A DNA stretch of 64,000 nucleotides, taken from a bacterium (GTDB taxonomy: Bacteria > Cyanobacteriota > Vampirovibrionia > Gastranaerophilales > Gastranaerophilaceae). Both the position numbers and the translations under genes were made by a program. The notes beneath the pieces are model-generated. The model worked only from the letters and a program-made list of their open reading frames with translations, had not been told where the DNA came from and ran no database searches. Shown here in pieces: positions 40,687-50,594 of this stretch. How positions within the stretch are numbered: the first letter of the stretch is position 1; every line of letters begins with the position of its first letter. The stretch spans positions 1-64,000 of the forward strand of contig JAFXYZ010000013.1 in assembly GCA_017541465.1 (NCBI GenBank). The letters run 5' to 3'.

Positions 40687-43065
40687 ATGAAAATCAACTA
40701 CTCAGATTTAAAACTTAGTTTTCTTCAATACCTGGCGGCAAAAGCGGGTGTTGATATTGATCTGACCAAACTCGATGAAGTCAGTATTTTTTCCTACAGC
40801 GATGAATTGCAGGATTTTCTGAGTGATGAATACGGTTTTGAAGATTCCATATTTTCTTTTAATCTGAATGATTTGTTAGCGATGTCCCTTGTCAATGGTC
40901 AGTTTGTAGAAGGTGAAGTACCCGAAACCACCGACGGAGAAGCCACCGAAGAAGAGGCGGCAGCTTTAGGCGCAGTTTTAGGCGCGGCTGAAGGGGAAGA
41001 AGAAGCCACCGAAGATGTTGAAGGCACTGAAGATGCTGACGGAACTGAAGAAGTTGAAGAAACTGAAGGAACTGAGAATAACCCCGAAGAAAATCAGGAA
41101 GGGGAAGAAGAAAGCAACAACTTCCTTTTAGACTACCTGAATGATTTTATATCTGATGAAAATGTTAAAAAGACAATAGACTCAGACGGAAACGGTGAAC
41201 TCAGCAATGATGAAGTAAATATTTTCTTAAAAAAGATAGCAACAAGTGATGAAAAAGCGGACGATGTTTCATTAACAGACATCAAGAATGCGTTTGAGCA
41301 GATTCAGAACGGAACGTTTGATGAAGGGCTCGGTGCGGCAGAAATTGAAGAGCCTACACCGACAACCCCTGAAAATCCTGAAAACCCCGAGTCTCCCGAA
41401 AATCCGGAAAGCCCGGAAACACCGGAAACTCCCGATACACCTGAAACACCCGAAACGCCTGACACTCCGGCTGTTGATGACACACAGGATACAACCCCGA
41501 CAACACCGACAAATCCAACTAACCCGTCAAACCCGGGTGGCGGCGGTTCTCGTCATGACAGCGGTTCAGATACCGATAAACCCGAAACGGTAAGCTATTC
41601 AAATATGAGCCTTGAAGATTTAAAGGCAAAACAAACCGAAAAATCAGCAGAATTAGGAAAATATCAGGACGCAGTCAGCGATGTTTATTCCGGCAAAAAC
41701 TCCAAAGTTGCGGCTGCACAGACTGACAGCGACAAAAAGAAAGAAGCCTACGAAGCAGCACTTGATGAAGATGAACAGATAGATAAAGAACTTAAAGGTC
41801 AGATTAAAGAAAATAATAAAGCCATATCCGATAAGGAAGCTGAAATATCAACAACCCAGCAGTCTATAGTCGCCAAAGACAAGGAAATTTACGCAAAAGA
41901 AAACGAAATAAGCGATTTAGACTCCACTTTAACCGCACTTGAAGCATCAAAATCAAAACTTGAAGCACAAAAATCAGACAGTAAAACAAAAGATGAAGAT
42001 AAATCAACTATTGAACAAAAATTAAAAGATGTAAATGCCAAAATAGAAGAAACAAAACGCCAAAAAGAGGAAAAAGAAGGCGAACTTAAAACTCTTAACA
42101 CGGAAAAAGATGACCTCAACACTGCATTGACAACCCAGCAGGGTGATTTAAAGACTCTGAACGACACAAAAGAAGGACTTGATGCCCAGGTTTTGGCGAC
42201 AGGCTCTAAGGCAACACAGGATGCGCTTGGTGAATTTAATACCGCAAAAGCAAACGTTGAAACAGTCAAAGCACAGGAATTAAAGACTGCCGAGGATAAT
42301 TTAAAGACCTCGAAAACCGATTTTGACGAACTCAACGCAGCCATAAGAGAAAAAGAAGCAAAACTGACACAAAAGGAATTTAAGGTCGGTCAGCCCGATT
42401 TATTCACCGATTCAGAGTTCAGTATTCAGAAGATTACAAGAAACGGTATGGACTATATCGTTTTAGGACCTAAAGATGCCGATCCGAATGAAGAGTTGCC
42501 CGTTATGGTCTTCCTCCACGGTTCAGGTGAAAAAGGAAACAACCTCGGTAAACTAGAAGGGGCAAGTTTCCTCAATATGATAAAAAATCACAGAGAGGAA
42601 TTTGGAGAAACCTTCAACGGATATATTCTGATGCCTCAGACACCTGACTATTGGGACAGACCAAACAGAGCGCAGGATGTCAGAGACGTCGTTAACCATT
42701 TCAGCGAAACCCACGCAATCGACAGAGATAATGTAACGATTGCGGGACACTCAATGGGCGGTATTGGTGCATTGTATATGGCAGGCACAAATGATGACCA
42801 TTTCTTCTCAAGAGCCCTGATACTTTCGGGATATAACCGCGCAGATGTTATCAATAACGTCAATATCCCTGTTTACGGTGTTGCGGGAACAGGTGAGAGC
42901 AATAATACAAAAGGAATTATAAACAGCATAAAGGGAAGCGAAGGCAACTACTTCTCTGTAAATACAGGACACGGCTCAGTTCCGAGATTTGCCTTCGGAA
43001 CGGATAAAAACGGAAACGGCAGATCCGACCTCTTTGAATGGCTCTACCCTGATTATGCGGATTAA
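40687..43065 (+). CDS. Modular EF-hand/coiled-coil protein with alpha/beta-hydrolase end
   Basis: 792 residues. An N-terminal helical module (MKINYSDLKLSFLQYLAAK; no signal peptide) is followed by an acidic repeat region, an EF-hand DSDGNGELSNDE (about 180-191) and a Pro-rich linker (PENPESPENPESPETPET). The junction SNMSLEDLKAKQ then leads into a coiled coil (about 310-560). The C-terminal domain (about 570-792) is an alpha/beta-hydrolase: VMVFLHGSGEKGN (oxyanion), IAGHSMGGIGALY (Ser nucleophile) and NTGHGSVPRF (His), the PlpX/phospholipase-carboxylesterase type. It has the same front as the proteins at 18099-19888 and 23247-25502 with a different catalytic end. It overlaps the convergent DAHP synthase gene by 4 bases. 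Confidence 0.82.
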   Translation: MKINYSDLKLSFLQYLAAKAGVDIDLTKLDEVSIFSYSDELQDFLSDEYGFEDSIFSFNLNDLLAMSLVNGQFVEGEVPETTDGEATEEEAAALGAVLGAAEGEEEATEDVEGTEDADGTEEVEETEGTENNPEENQEGEEESNNFLLDYLNDFISDENVKKTIDSDGNGELSNDEVNIFLKKIATSDEKADDVSLTDIKNAFEQIQNGTFDEGLGAAEIEEPTPTTPENPENPESPENPESPETPETPDTPETPETPDTPAVDDTQDTTPTTPTNPTNPSNPGGGGSRHDSGSDTDKPETVSYSNMSLEDLKAKQTEKSAELGKYQDAVSDVYSGKNSKVAAAQTDSDKKKEAYEAALDEDEQIDKELKGQIKENNKAISDKEAEISTTQQSIVAKDKEIYAKENEISDLDSTLTALEASKSKLEAQKSDSKTKDEDKSTIEQKLKDVNAKIEETKRQKEEKEGELKTLNTEKDDLNTALTTQQGDLKTLNDTKEGLDAQVLATGSKATQDALGEFNTAKANVETVKAQELKTAEDNLKTSKTDFDELNAAIREKEAKLTQKEFKVGQPDLFTDSEFSIQKITRNGMDYIVLGPKDADPNEELPVMVFLHGSGEKGNNLGKLEGASFLNMIKNHREEFGETFNGYILMPQTPDYWDRPNRAQDVRDVVNHFSETHAIDRDNVTIAGHSMGGIGALYMAGTNDDHFFSRALILSGYNRADVINNVNIPVYGVAGTGESNNTKGIINSIKGSEGNYFSVNTGHGSVPRFAFGTDKNGNGRSDLFEWLYPDYAD

Positions 43066-44075
43066 TTCACCTTCTTTTTAAGAATAGGTCCTAAGAGTTT
43101 TAAGTCGTCAAAGAGTGTTTTGAAATCTTCGGGATACAAGGACTGCGCACCATCGCAGAGTGCAACCTCAGGGTTATAGTGCACCTCGACTATCAGACCA
43201 TCTCCCCCTGCCGCTATTGTCGCCTTTGACATCGGGATAACCTTATCCCTTAAACCTGTTGCGTGGCTGGGATCAACAATAACGGGAAGATGAGAAATCT
43301 TCTGCACAACAGGAATAGCCGAAATATCGAGTGTATTTCTCGTAACCTTTTCAAAGGTTCTGATACCGCGCTCGCAGAGAATTACGTTTCTGTTTCCGCC
43401 CGACATAATGTATTCAGCCGACATCAGCCACTCTTCAACCGTTGCGGCAAGCCCTCTTTTGAGGATAATCGGAATATTAACTTTTCCGAGTTCCTTTAAC
43501 AGAGTGAAATTCTGCATATTCCTCGCCCCGACCTGAAGAATATCAACGTAATCAAGCATGGTTTCTATCTGGGAAATATCCATAACTTCTGTGGTTACTG
43601 CCATTGAATACTTATCTGCAACTTCTCTTATAATTTTAAGCCCGTCAACTCCAAGCCCCTGGAAGGCATAAGGCGAGGTTCTCGGCTTATACGCGCCGCC
43701 CCTCAGGACTTTAACCCCATAGCTGCTTAATTGTTTTGCGGTTTTATCCATTTGTTCAAAGGTTTCGATAGTACATGGCCCCGCTATAACACCAAAATTT
43801 CCGCCCCCGAATTTTACTCCGTTAACCTCTATAACGGTATCCTGCGGCTGAAATGCCCTCGACACAAGTTTATAGGGCGAAGTAATCTTGATTACCTCTT
43901 CAACCCCCGGCAAAAGCTCAAGGTCCCTCGGATCGATAATCTTCCCACCGACCGCACCGATTACGGTATGGACTTCACCGCGCGAAATATGAGCATCAAA
44001 GCCTTTATCCTTAATAAATTTTACTACGTTATCTATCTGGCACTCTTGCGCCTGTTGCTGCATTATGATTAACAT
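43062..44075 (-). CDS. aroF: 3-deoxy-7-phosphoheptulonate (DAHP) synthase
   Basis: 337 residues. An N-terminal ferredoxin-like regulatory module (about 1-70) precedes a TIM barrel with [47 protein letters not shown] and IVDPSHATG. This is the type I-beta DAHP synthase set, the first step of the shikimate pathway from PEP and erythrose-4-phosphate. The gene is the last of a minus-strand operon, after an imperfect palindrome at 44104-44185. An alternative start at the Met of MQQQAQ would shorten it by 4 residues. Confidence 0.93.
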   Translation of the reverse strand: MLIIMQQQAQECQIDNVVKFIKDKGFDAHISRGEVHTVIGAVGGKIIDPRDLELLPGVEEVIKITSPYKLVSRAFQPQDTVIEVNGVKFGGGNFGVIAGPCTIETFEQMDKTAKQLSSYGVKVLRGGAYKPRTSPYAFQGLGVDGLKIIREVADKYSMAVTTEVMDISQIETMLDYVDILQVGARNMQNFTLLKELGKVNIPIILKRGLAATVEEWLMSAEYIMSGGNRNVILCERGIRTFEKVTRNTLDISAIPVVQKISHLPVIVDPSHATGLRDKVIPMSKATIAAGGDGLIVEVHYNPEVALCDGAQSLYPEDFKTLFDDLKLLGPILKKKVN

Positions 44076-44103
44076 TGTGTCTCTTCCTTATTATTTTTGT
44101 TTT

Positions 44104-44185
44104 TTCAACCCTCGCCCCCTGAGGGAGAGGGGAAGTTTTTCAATGTGAAAGCAAGGCTTGAACATTAGAAAAACGGGGTGAGGGG
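44104..44185. repeat. REP/MITE-like imperfect palindrome between gltD-like gene and aroF
   Basis: The outer arms ACCCTCGCCCC and GGGGTGAGGGGT pair almost fully, the inner GTTTTTCAATG / CATTAGAAAAAC pair next, and the left side also folds on itself (CTGAGGGAGAGGGG). CCCTC/GAGGG palindromes like this are a widely dispersed repeat type in bacteria. Here it would sit in the transcript between the two genes as a stable hairpin, possibly attenuating aroF. Confidence 0.6.
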
Positions 44186-44189
44186 TAAA

Positions 44190-45563
44190 CTATTTTCCGC
44201 TCAGATATTCGTGTATCGCCTTTGCAGCTCTTTTACCTGCGCCCATAGCATTTATTGCGGTTGATTCACCCGAGGGAGCAACGTCACCGCCTGCAAAAAC
44301 ACCATCAATAGAGGTTTTTCCGGTCTGAGCATCAATAACGATATATCCTTTTTTATCCGTTGTTAAGTCCATATCCTCTGTTTCGAGCGAGCGCTGAATG
44401 ATAGGATTCGGGGCTGTTCCTAAGGCAACGACGACGGTATCAACATCCATATTTTCGGTTTTGCCCGTTGAAACAGGTCTGCGTCTTCCGGATTCATCAG
44501 GCTCACCGAGTTCCATAACGTCTAAAACCATTGACTTAACTTCGCCGTTTTCACCTTCAATTTTAACAGGGTTTCTCAAAAGATTGAAAACAACCCCTTC
44601 TTCTTTTGCGTGCCTGATTTCGGCTTTTCTTGCGGGAAGTTCTGCCTCAGTTCTTCTGTAAACGATATAGACTTCATCAAACCCGACTCTGACGGCAACT
44701 CTCGCGGCATCCATCGCAACGTTTCCGCCCCCTATAATTGCAGCTTTTCTGCCAGTCCTTATAGGAGTTGCGGTTTCTTCGCGGTTTGCACCCATTAAAT
44801 TAACTCTTGTCAAAAACTCGTTGGCGGAATATACTCCGTTAAGGTTTTCACCCTCGATGCCGAGCATTTTCGGTAACCCTGCGCCGGAGCCGATTAATAT
44901 TGCGCCATAGCCCTCTTCTTTTAACTGTTTTATGGTTATTGATTTACCCGCAACAACGTTTGTTTTGAAGTCAACACCGATACTTTTGAGGTTATCAATT
45001 TCTTTATCCAAAACGGTTCTCGGAAGTCTGAAGGGCGGAATACCGTATCTTAAAACGCCGCCGAGTTTATGAAGCGCCTCAAAAACGGTTATCTTATACC
45101 CTAATCTTCTCAAATCAGCCGCTGCAGTAATACCTGTGCAGCCTGAACCGATAATGGCAACCTTTTTTCCGTTTTCTTTGATTTCGGTATTTTCCATTTC
45201 GGTTAAATCGCCGACAAATCTTTCAAGCGCGCCTATTGAAACAGGCTCGCCTTTTATTCCGAGAACGCATTTGCCCTCGCACTGTCTTTCCTGGGGACAA
45301 ACTCTTCCGCAAACCGAAGGCAGAAGGCTCGACTGACGGATTATATCCCCTGCAGCTTTTATATTATCTTCTTTTATCTGTTTTATAAACGCAGGAATGT
45401 TGATGTTTACGGGGCAACCCTCAACACATCTCGGGTTCTTACAGTTTAAGCAGCGCCCTGCTTCGAGTTTCGCCTGCTCAGGTGTAAAATTTTCTTCTAC
45501 AGGATTAAAATTCTTTCTTCTCTCTTGTGCGTCCTGTTCAAATTGATGTTGTCTTTCTGCCAT
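44190..45563 (-). CDS. GltD-like NADPH-dependent glutamate synthase small chain / NfnB-like flavoprotein
   Basis: 457 residues. The N-terminal [4Fe-4S] cysteines occur in CLNCKNPRCVEGCPVN and CGRVCPQERQCEGKC. FAD- and NADP-binding motifs follow (VAIIGSGCTGITAAADL; AAIIGGGNVAMDAARVA) and the C-terminal FAGGDVAPSGESTAINAMG. This is the GltD/homotetrameric GltA/NfnB family. No glutamate synthase large subunit or NfnA gene adjoins it, so either glutamate synthase activity or ferredoxin:NADP oxidoreduction is possible. It starts 2 bases after sucD. Confidence 0.87.
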   Translation of the reverse strand: MAERQHQFEQDAQERRKNFNPVEENFTPEQAKLEAGRCLNCKNPRCVEGCPVNINIPAFIKQIKEDNIKAAGDIIRQSSLLPSVCGRVCPQERQCEGKCVLGIKGEPVSIGALERFVGDLTEMENTEIKENGKKVAIIGSGCTGITAAADLRRLGYKITVFEALHKLGGVLRYGIPPFRLPRTVLDKEIDNLKSIGVDFKTNVVAGKSITIKQLKEEGYGAILIGSGAGLPKMLGIEGENLNGVYSANEFLTRVNLMGANREETATPIRTGRKAAIIGGGNVAMDAARVAVRVGFDEVYIVYRRTEAELPARKAEIRHAKEEGVVFNLLRNPVKIEGENGEVKSMVLDVMELGEPDESGRRRPVSTGKTENMDVDTVVVALGTAPNPIIQRSLETEDMDLTTDKKGYIVIDAQTGKTSIDGVFAGGDVAPSGESTAINAMGAGKRAAKAIHEYLSGK

Positions 45564-45565
45564 TT

Positions 45566-46441
45566 TTATCTTCCTTTTAATATCTCTTTAATCGTAATTC
45601 CTATATCGGCGGGGCTTTCGCAAACAACCGCGCCCGCCATTTTCAGTGCTTCAATTTTACTCTTCGCACTTCCCTTTCCTCCTGATATTATAGCACCGGC
45701 ATGCCCCATTCTTTTTCCTTTCGGGGCGCTTTGCCCTGCTATAAAAGAGACTACGGGTTTTGTAACATTATTTTTTATGTAGTCGGCGGCTTCTTCTTCA
45801 CCGCTTCCGCCTATCTCACCTATCATACAAATCGCCTCGGTTTCGCTGTCCTCCTCAAAGGCTTTTAAAACCTCAATAAACCCTGTTCCTATAATCGAAT
45901 CGCCCCCGATTCCTATACAGGTGGACTGCCCGAGACCGTTTTGTGTCAACTGCCAGACTGCTTCATAGGTAAGAGTTCCGCTCCTTGAAATTATCCCGAC
46001 ATTTCCTCTTTTGTGAATAGAAGAGGGCATAATACCGATTTTGCACTTTTCGGGGCTGATTATTCCGGGGCAATTCGGACCTATCAGCCTTGCACCGTTT
46101 GCTCTTACAATTCTTTTTGTTTCGAGCATATCAAGATAAGGTATTCCCTCTGTAATGCAGACTATGGTTTTAATTCCCCCCTCGGCAGCCTCTCTTATTG
46201 CGCCTGAGGCGAATTTTGCAGGAACAAAAATCATCGAGGTATCAGCCTGAAGCTCTTCTGCGGCTTCTTTTACGGTGTTATAGACGGGCAGACCGAAAAT
46301 TGTCTCGCCCCCTTTTTTCGGAGTTACACCACCTAAAATCTTTGTGCCGTAGTCAAGACATGATTTTGTGTGGAAGGAGCCCTCTTTCCCTGTTATTCCC
46401 TGTACTATTACTCTTGAGTTTTCATCGACAAATATAGACAT
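45566..46441 (-). CDS. sucD: Succinyl-CoA synthetase alpha subunit
   Basis: 291 residues. [18 protein letters not shown] binds Co[19 protein letters not shown] and [17 protein letters not shown] are family signatures; [15 protein letters not shown] contains the phosphorylated His. With SucC it interconverts succinyl-CoA and succinate with ADP or GDP phosphorylation. It overlaps sucC by one base. Confidence 0.95.
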   Translation of the reverse strand: MSIFVDENSRVIVQGITGKEGSFHTKSCLDYGTKILGGVTPKKGGETIFGLPVYNTVKEAAEELQADTSMIFVPAKFASGAIREAAEGGIKTIVCITEGIPYLDMLETKRIVRANGARLIGPNCPGIISPEKCKIGIMPSSIHKRGNVGIISRSGTLTYEAVWQLTQNGLGQSTCIGIGGDSIIGTGFIEVLKAFEEDSETEAICMIGEIGGSGEEEAADYIKNNVTKPVVSFIAGQSAPKGKRMGHAGAIISGGKGSAKSKIEALKMAGAVVCESPADIGITIKEILKGR

Positions 46442-47577
46442 TATAACCCTTTTAATTCCTCAATCGCTTCACTTAACCCGTTTACAACCTTAAATTTTAA
46501 GCCCGACCGGTTTAAAATCTCTGCCCCGAGTTCCTTATTAGTTCCCTCCAGCCTTACAATAACGGGAATATCAACTTTATTTTGTTTTAAAGCCTGCTCA
46601 ATACCTTCTGCGAGGAAATCACAGCGGAGTATTCCGCCGAAGATATTAATAAAAACAGCTTTAACATCTTTATCCGAGAGCAAAATTTCAAAAGCTTTTG
46701 CGATTTTTTCACTCCCCGCACCGCCCCCGACATCGAGGAAATTAGCAGCGCTTTTGCCTGCCTGCTTAATTATATCCATAGTCGCCATGGCTAAACCTGC
46801 GCCGTTTACCATACAGGCGATAGTGCCGTCAAGTTTGATATAATTGAGATTAAACTCCTGAGCCTTAACTTCAAGCGGATTTTCTTCGGTTTTATCCCTC
46901 ATTTCGGATATTTCAGATTGCCTGAATAAAGCATTGTCATCAACGTTGATTTTGCCGTCAAGAGCAACAACTTCGCCTTCTTTTGTTACAACAAGAGGGT
47001 TAATTTCAACCAAAGTCAAATCTTTATCAACAAAGAGTTTATAGAGTTTCTTTATAATAGCAGTGATTTTTTCGGTTATTTCATCAGAAAGTCCGAGTTT
47101 TTTAACCCCAACAACCGGGTTAAATTCTTTATTGAACTCAATTTTACCGCTTATAATTTTCTCTGGTGAAACTTTAGCAATCTCTTCAATTTCCATACCC
47201 CCTTCAGACGAGAGAATATAAGAAATACACTCGTTTGCTCTGTCAAAAACAAGGCTCAGATAGAGCTCTTTTTCGATATTTACCGCCTGCTCGATTAAAA
47301 TTTTATTAACAATTTTTTCCCCTGCCTGAGAAGAAACAAGAGTCATTCCCAAAATTCGGTTTGCCGTTTCAAGCGCTTCAGGGAAAGTTTTAGCGAGTTT
47401 TACCCCTCCAGATTTTCCTCTTGCGCCCGAGTGCACCTGGGCTTTTATCACGCAGGGAACACCGATTACATTAATACAGTTCTCAATCTCAGCCCGATTA
47501 GTGCACAATACCGATTTTGGAACATTTATTCCGTAATCTTTAAAGAGTTTTTTCGCCTGATATTCGTGAATCTTCAT
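46441..47577 (-). CDS. sucC: Succinyl-CoA synthetase beta subunit
   Basis: 378 residues. [17 protein letters not shown] is the classic N-terminus of the ATP-grasp domain; [16 protein letters not shown] and [20 protein letters not shown] bind nucleotide; the C-terminal ligase domain has [15 protein letters not shown]. Partner of SucD. It overlaps the O-antigen-ligase gene by 4 bases, an odd place for a central-metabolism gene. Confidence 0.95.
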   Translation of the reverse strand: MKIHEYQAKKLFKDYGINVPKSVLCTNRAEIENCINVIGVPCVIKAQVHSGARGKSGGVKLAKTFPEALETANRILGMTLVSSQAGEKIVNKILIEQAVNIEKELYLSLVFDRANECISYILSSEGGMEIEEIAKVSPEKIISGKIEFNKEFNPVVGVKKLGLSDEITEKITAIIKKLYKLFVDKDLTLVEINPLVVTKEGEVVALDGKINVDDNALFRQSEISEMRDKTEENPLEVKAQEFNLNYIKLDGTIACMVNGAGLAMATMDIIKQAGKSAANFLDVGGGAGSEKIAKAFEILLSDKDVKAVFINIFGGILRCDFLAEGIEQALKQNKVDIPVIVRLEGTNKELGAEILNRSGLKFKVVNGLSEAIEELKGL

Positions 47578-48941
47578 TGTTCAACCGCCTCTTCTCTGAT
47601 TAACACGACCAAAACTGCAACAATAACCCAGAACACTAATTGAACAGGGGCTCTAAAATAAACGGTATCAACAAAACCATGCACCAGCACCGCCAAAATC
47701 GAAAGCATACAGGCAGAAACGATTACTTTTGAAGAAAAATCACCTTTGTGTAAAAAGTTTTGTATCCCGTTTTTAAAGAGACAAACAAAGAACCCTAAGT
47801 ATGCAAGCAGGGCAAAAATACCGCTTTCAAGCGCGATTTCAAGATAAATACAATAAGAACTCAGTGCATCAAAGCCTGAGAGCATATAAAGTCCGTAGAT
47901 TTCCCTGAAGGTCTTATTCCCTGTTCCTATCCCCAAAATCCAGTTATCGGTAAACATTCTGAGAGAGGACTGATAAACATTGAAGCGAAATGATGTCGAA
48001 GAATCGCCCCTCATAAGAAATATTGAAAATATTCTCTTTAAAATTGAAGGAGTAGCAATAATTACCCCAGCTGATACCAGCGAAAACGAGCCTACAGTAT
48101 AGTTCCAGGTCTTTTTTAAGCTCTCAATTTTAAATTGTTTAAACAGTAAATTATAAGTTACAAAACAAATCGCGAGCAAAAAGACAAAAAGCGCGATATA
48201 AGCCCCTCTTGTTCCGGTAAACACAAGCGTCATAAGCGTTAAGAGTGAGCAGAACAAAATAACAAAAAACATCGGAAATTTTTTGTTTCTGAGCGCCAAA
48301 AATGAAAGTGCAAAAAACATTCCGAGCCCTGAAACCAGATAGCCCGCCAGCAGATTTGGGTTATAGGGTTTTAAAGTTCCGTACACCCTGGACAAGACCT
48401 CTTCAGGGTTAAGATAGCTTGTATCCTGCCAGGTAGCAATACTTTCGATATGGACATTATGCTGAAGTATTCCTATAATGCCTTCAAAGGTCATTACCGA
48501 AAAGATGATAAAAATAAGAGGAATTATCTTTGTCTTATTCGATTTCAAAAACTGAACAACCGCAAAGAAAAATGCTGCATAGATTAGTGTTTTTGAAAAG
48601 CCGTAAAGACTTTGAGAGACAAGAGTAGAATTAATCACACTAATAAAGGAAATAATCAGAAAGGAAATAAAGAACAAATTTGAGGTTTCAAGCTCAATTT
48701 TTTCGCCCTTTACAATGAGGATTTTGATAAAAACCGCAAAAGCGGTCAAAATTGCCATAAAACCAAGCATTCCGCTCTCAAGAAATGCCGTTGATATTAT
48801 CGTCAGAGAAATGAGAAGAAATATTATATCGTCAATTTTTGAAACAATAAAACTGCCTTTAAATAAAGGGCTGAGAAAATCCTGAACCCTAAAGAGCAAA
48901 GAATTAATTATATCAAAAATTTTTGATTTTAAAATCTTCAT
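47574..48941 (-). CDS. O-antigen ligase/polymerase (Wzy/WaaL-type) membrane protein
   Basis: 455 residues with about eleven hydrophobic segments. A central region TFTGTRGAYIALFVFLLAI and a large loop with STSFRFNVYQSSLRMF and WILGIGTGNKTFRE match the Wzy_C (O-antigen ligase) family. It joins or polymerises O-antigen chains at the periplasmic face. It starts at the last base of the DUF4330-like gene and ends inside sucC. Confidence 0.85.
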   Translation of the reverse strand: MKILKSKIFDIINSLLFRVQDFLSPLFKGSFIVSKIDDIIFLLISLTIISTAFLESGMLGFMAILTAFAVFIKILIVKGEKIELETSNLFFISFLIISFISVINSTLVSQSLYGFSKTLIYAAFFFAVVQFLKSNKTKIIPLIFIIFSVMTFEGIIGILQHNVHIESIATWQDTSYLNPEEVLSRVYGTLKPYNPNLLAGYLVSGLGMFFALSFLALRNKKFPMFFVILFCSLLTLMTLVFTGTRGAYIALFVFLLAICFVTYNLLFKQFKIESLKKTWNYTVGSFSLVSAGVIIATPSILKRIFSIFLMRGDSSTSFRFNVYQSSLRMFTDNWILGIGTGNKTFREIYGLYMLSGFDALSSYCIYLEIALESGIFALLAYLGFFVCLFKNGIQNFLHKGDFSSKVIVSACMLSILAVLVHGFVDTVYFRAPVQLVFWVIVAVLVVLIREEAVEQ

Positions 48942-49477
48942 TACTGTTTCGCTTGTTTATCCTCAGGAATTTCCATCTGCAGCACCTCTTCAGCGCTTTT
49001 GATGTTTGAAACGGTGCCGTTGAATTTATATTTTGCACCCTCTAAGGTAATAGGAATACCGAGTTTTAATTTGTTTCCGCCAAGCACATACCCGTCAGAA
49101 GTCCATTTCCCGTTGTCTTCAAGTGTAACAATGAAGTCAAAAAGGAACGGAACAGAAACATCTTCAACGATTAAAAAACCGTTCTGGTTATTTGCACTTA
49201 TGACCTCTTTTCTTCTGTCAAAGCTGACAGAGGTGATTTTGAGCTTTGTATAAGGAACATTTCTTATTGAAATAAAAGCCTCATCCCCGTCTTTAAACGG
49301 CAATTCATTATCTGTTATTGAGACACCTCTTATCATAACCTGGAAATATACTTTTTTATCGACAGTTTCAGGCAAGCCCGAAATTTTCTTATGCTTCAGC
49401 ATAATAAAACCGCCAACCAAAAGCCCTATTACTATAAGCCCGATTATCACATAATCGCTGATTTGAAGTTTTTTCAT
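48941..49477 (-). CDS. DUF4330-like single-pass membrane protein
   Basis: 178 residues. One N-terminal TM (DYVIIGLIVIGLLVGGFIML, about 7-26) precedes a beta-rich periplasmic domain ending in LKLGIPITLEGAKYKFNGT, which resembles the DUF4330 family found mainly in Cyanobacteria and Firmicutes; the family call is my recollection, not a search. A role in envelope polysaccharide assembly is suggested only by its position before the O-antigen ligase. Confidence 0.7.
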   Translation of the reverse strand: MKKLQISDYVIIGLIVIGLLVGGFIMLKHKKISGLPETVDKKVYFQVMIRGVSITDNELPFKDGDEAFISIRNVPYTKLKITSVSFDRRKEVISANNQNGFLIVEDVSVPFLFDFIVTLEDNGKWTSDGYVLGGNKLKLGIPITLEGAKYKFNGTVSNIKSAEEVLQMEIPEDKQAKQ

Positions 49478-49494
49478 TGTTTGTTTTTCCCTGT

Positions 49495-50523
49495 TTAATT
49501 TTTAAAATTATTGAAATCGATTTTGTCCAGAGTGTTTAAAAGTTCATCAATAGTGGTTGTCGCACAACCGAAGTATCTTATAACAATACTTGCCGCGAGG
49601 TTTCCTATTATTGCAGCATATTCAGGCTTCAAACCTGCTGCAAGCCCAAGCGTATAGAGTGCAACAACGGTATCACCAGCGCCCGTAACATCAAAAACAG
49701 AGGTTTTATTGAATACGGGGACATCAAATTCCCCTCTTTTTCTGTCAAAGAGCGCCATTCCCTTATCCCCTCTGGTTATAAGGACACACTGCGCTTCGGT
49801 TTTTTCGAGCATATCTGCCCCTGCTTTTTTGAGGGTTTCACTATCGGTTATTTTATACCCTAAAAAGCCTTCGGTGTCAGGCTGATTTGGTGTCAGAGAG
49901 GTTGCGCCTTTATATCTTTCAAGATTTTTCTGGGCATCAACAACTATAACTTTATTGTGTTTTTTTGCAATTTCGATAGCTTTTTTAATGATTTTATCCG
50001 TCAAAATTCCGATGTTATAGTCTGATAAAATTACCGCATCGAACAAAGGAATTGCTTTTTCCATTTTTTCAATGACTGCCTGCTCTGTTTTTTCGCTGAG
50101 AGGTGTCTGGGTTTCTCTGTCTATTCTTACTATCTGCTGTGTTACGGATTGTGAACACGAACCTGAAATTCTTGTCTTGACGGTTGTAACTCTTTCTGAG
50201 TCTTTAACTGTATAATCAGTGTTAATACCTGCATCATTCAAGACCTTCAGAAGAACGGGACCATAGTAATCTTCACCATAAAGCCCAATTACACCGACTT
50301 TTCCTCCGTTTATTACGGATAAATTGTGTGCGGCATTTGAGGCTGCGCCTAATAGTTGTTTTGTCTCATAGTGGTGAAGTATTAAGACAGGCGCTTCTCT
50401 TGACATTCTGCTTGTGTAGCCGTAAACCATCTCATCAATGGCCAAATCGCCGATTACAAGTACTTTTGGCTCAGATAACTTTTTTATCCCTACTCTCAAT
50501 TCCTCAACATTAACTTCAAACAT
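49495..50523 (-). CDS. hldA: D-glycero-beta-D-manno-heptose-7-phosphate kinase
   Basis: 342 residues of the PfkB fold. VLVIGDLAIDEMVYGYTSRM is the N-terminal signature, LGAASNAAHNL the second, and FDVTGAGDTVVALY the ATP/Mg loop with the catalytic Asp. It is the N-terminal half of HldE/RfaE as a separate protein; the adenylyltransferase half is at 10476-10943. It phosphorylates heptose-7-phosphate at C1. First gene of the operon that ends with aroF. Confidence 0.92.
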   Translation of the reverse strand: MFEVNVEELRVGIKKLSEPKVLVIGDLAIDEMVYGYTSRMSREAPVLILHHYETKQLLGAASNAAHNLSVINGGKVGVIGLYGEDYYGPVLLKVLNDAGINTDYTVKDSERVTTVKTRISGSCSQSVTQQIVRIDRETQTPLSEKTEQAVIEKMEKAIPLFDAVILSDYNIGILTDKIIKKAIEIAKKHNKVIVVDAQKNLERYKGATSLTPNQPDTEGFLGYKITDSETLKKAGADMLEKTEAQCVLITRGDKGMALFDRKRGEFDVPVFNKTSVFDVTGAGDTVVALYTLGLAAGLKPEYAAIIGNLAASIVIRYFGCATTTIDELLNTLDKIDFNNFKN

Positions 50524-50594
50524 AATATCTCCGTTTGATTAAAACAACTGTCTTTTATATAATATTATCATAAAGAAAAAAATCAGAATTAATT

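Noticed and set aside
41349-41500. CRISPR-like or DNA tandem repeat in the Pro/Glu-rich stretch
   Set aside because: The periodicity is at the protein level (PENPESPE units) within one open frame, without conserved spacers.
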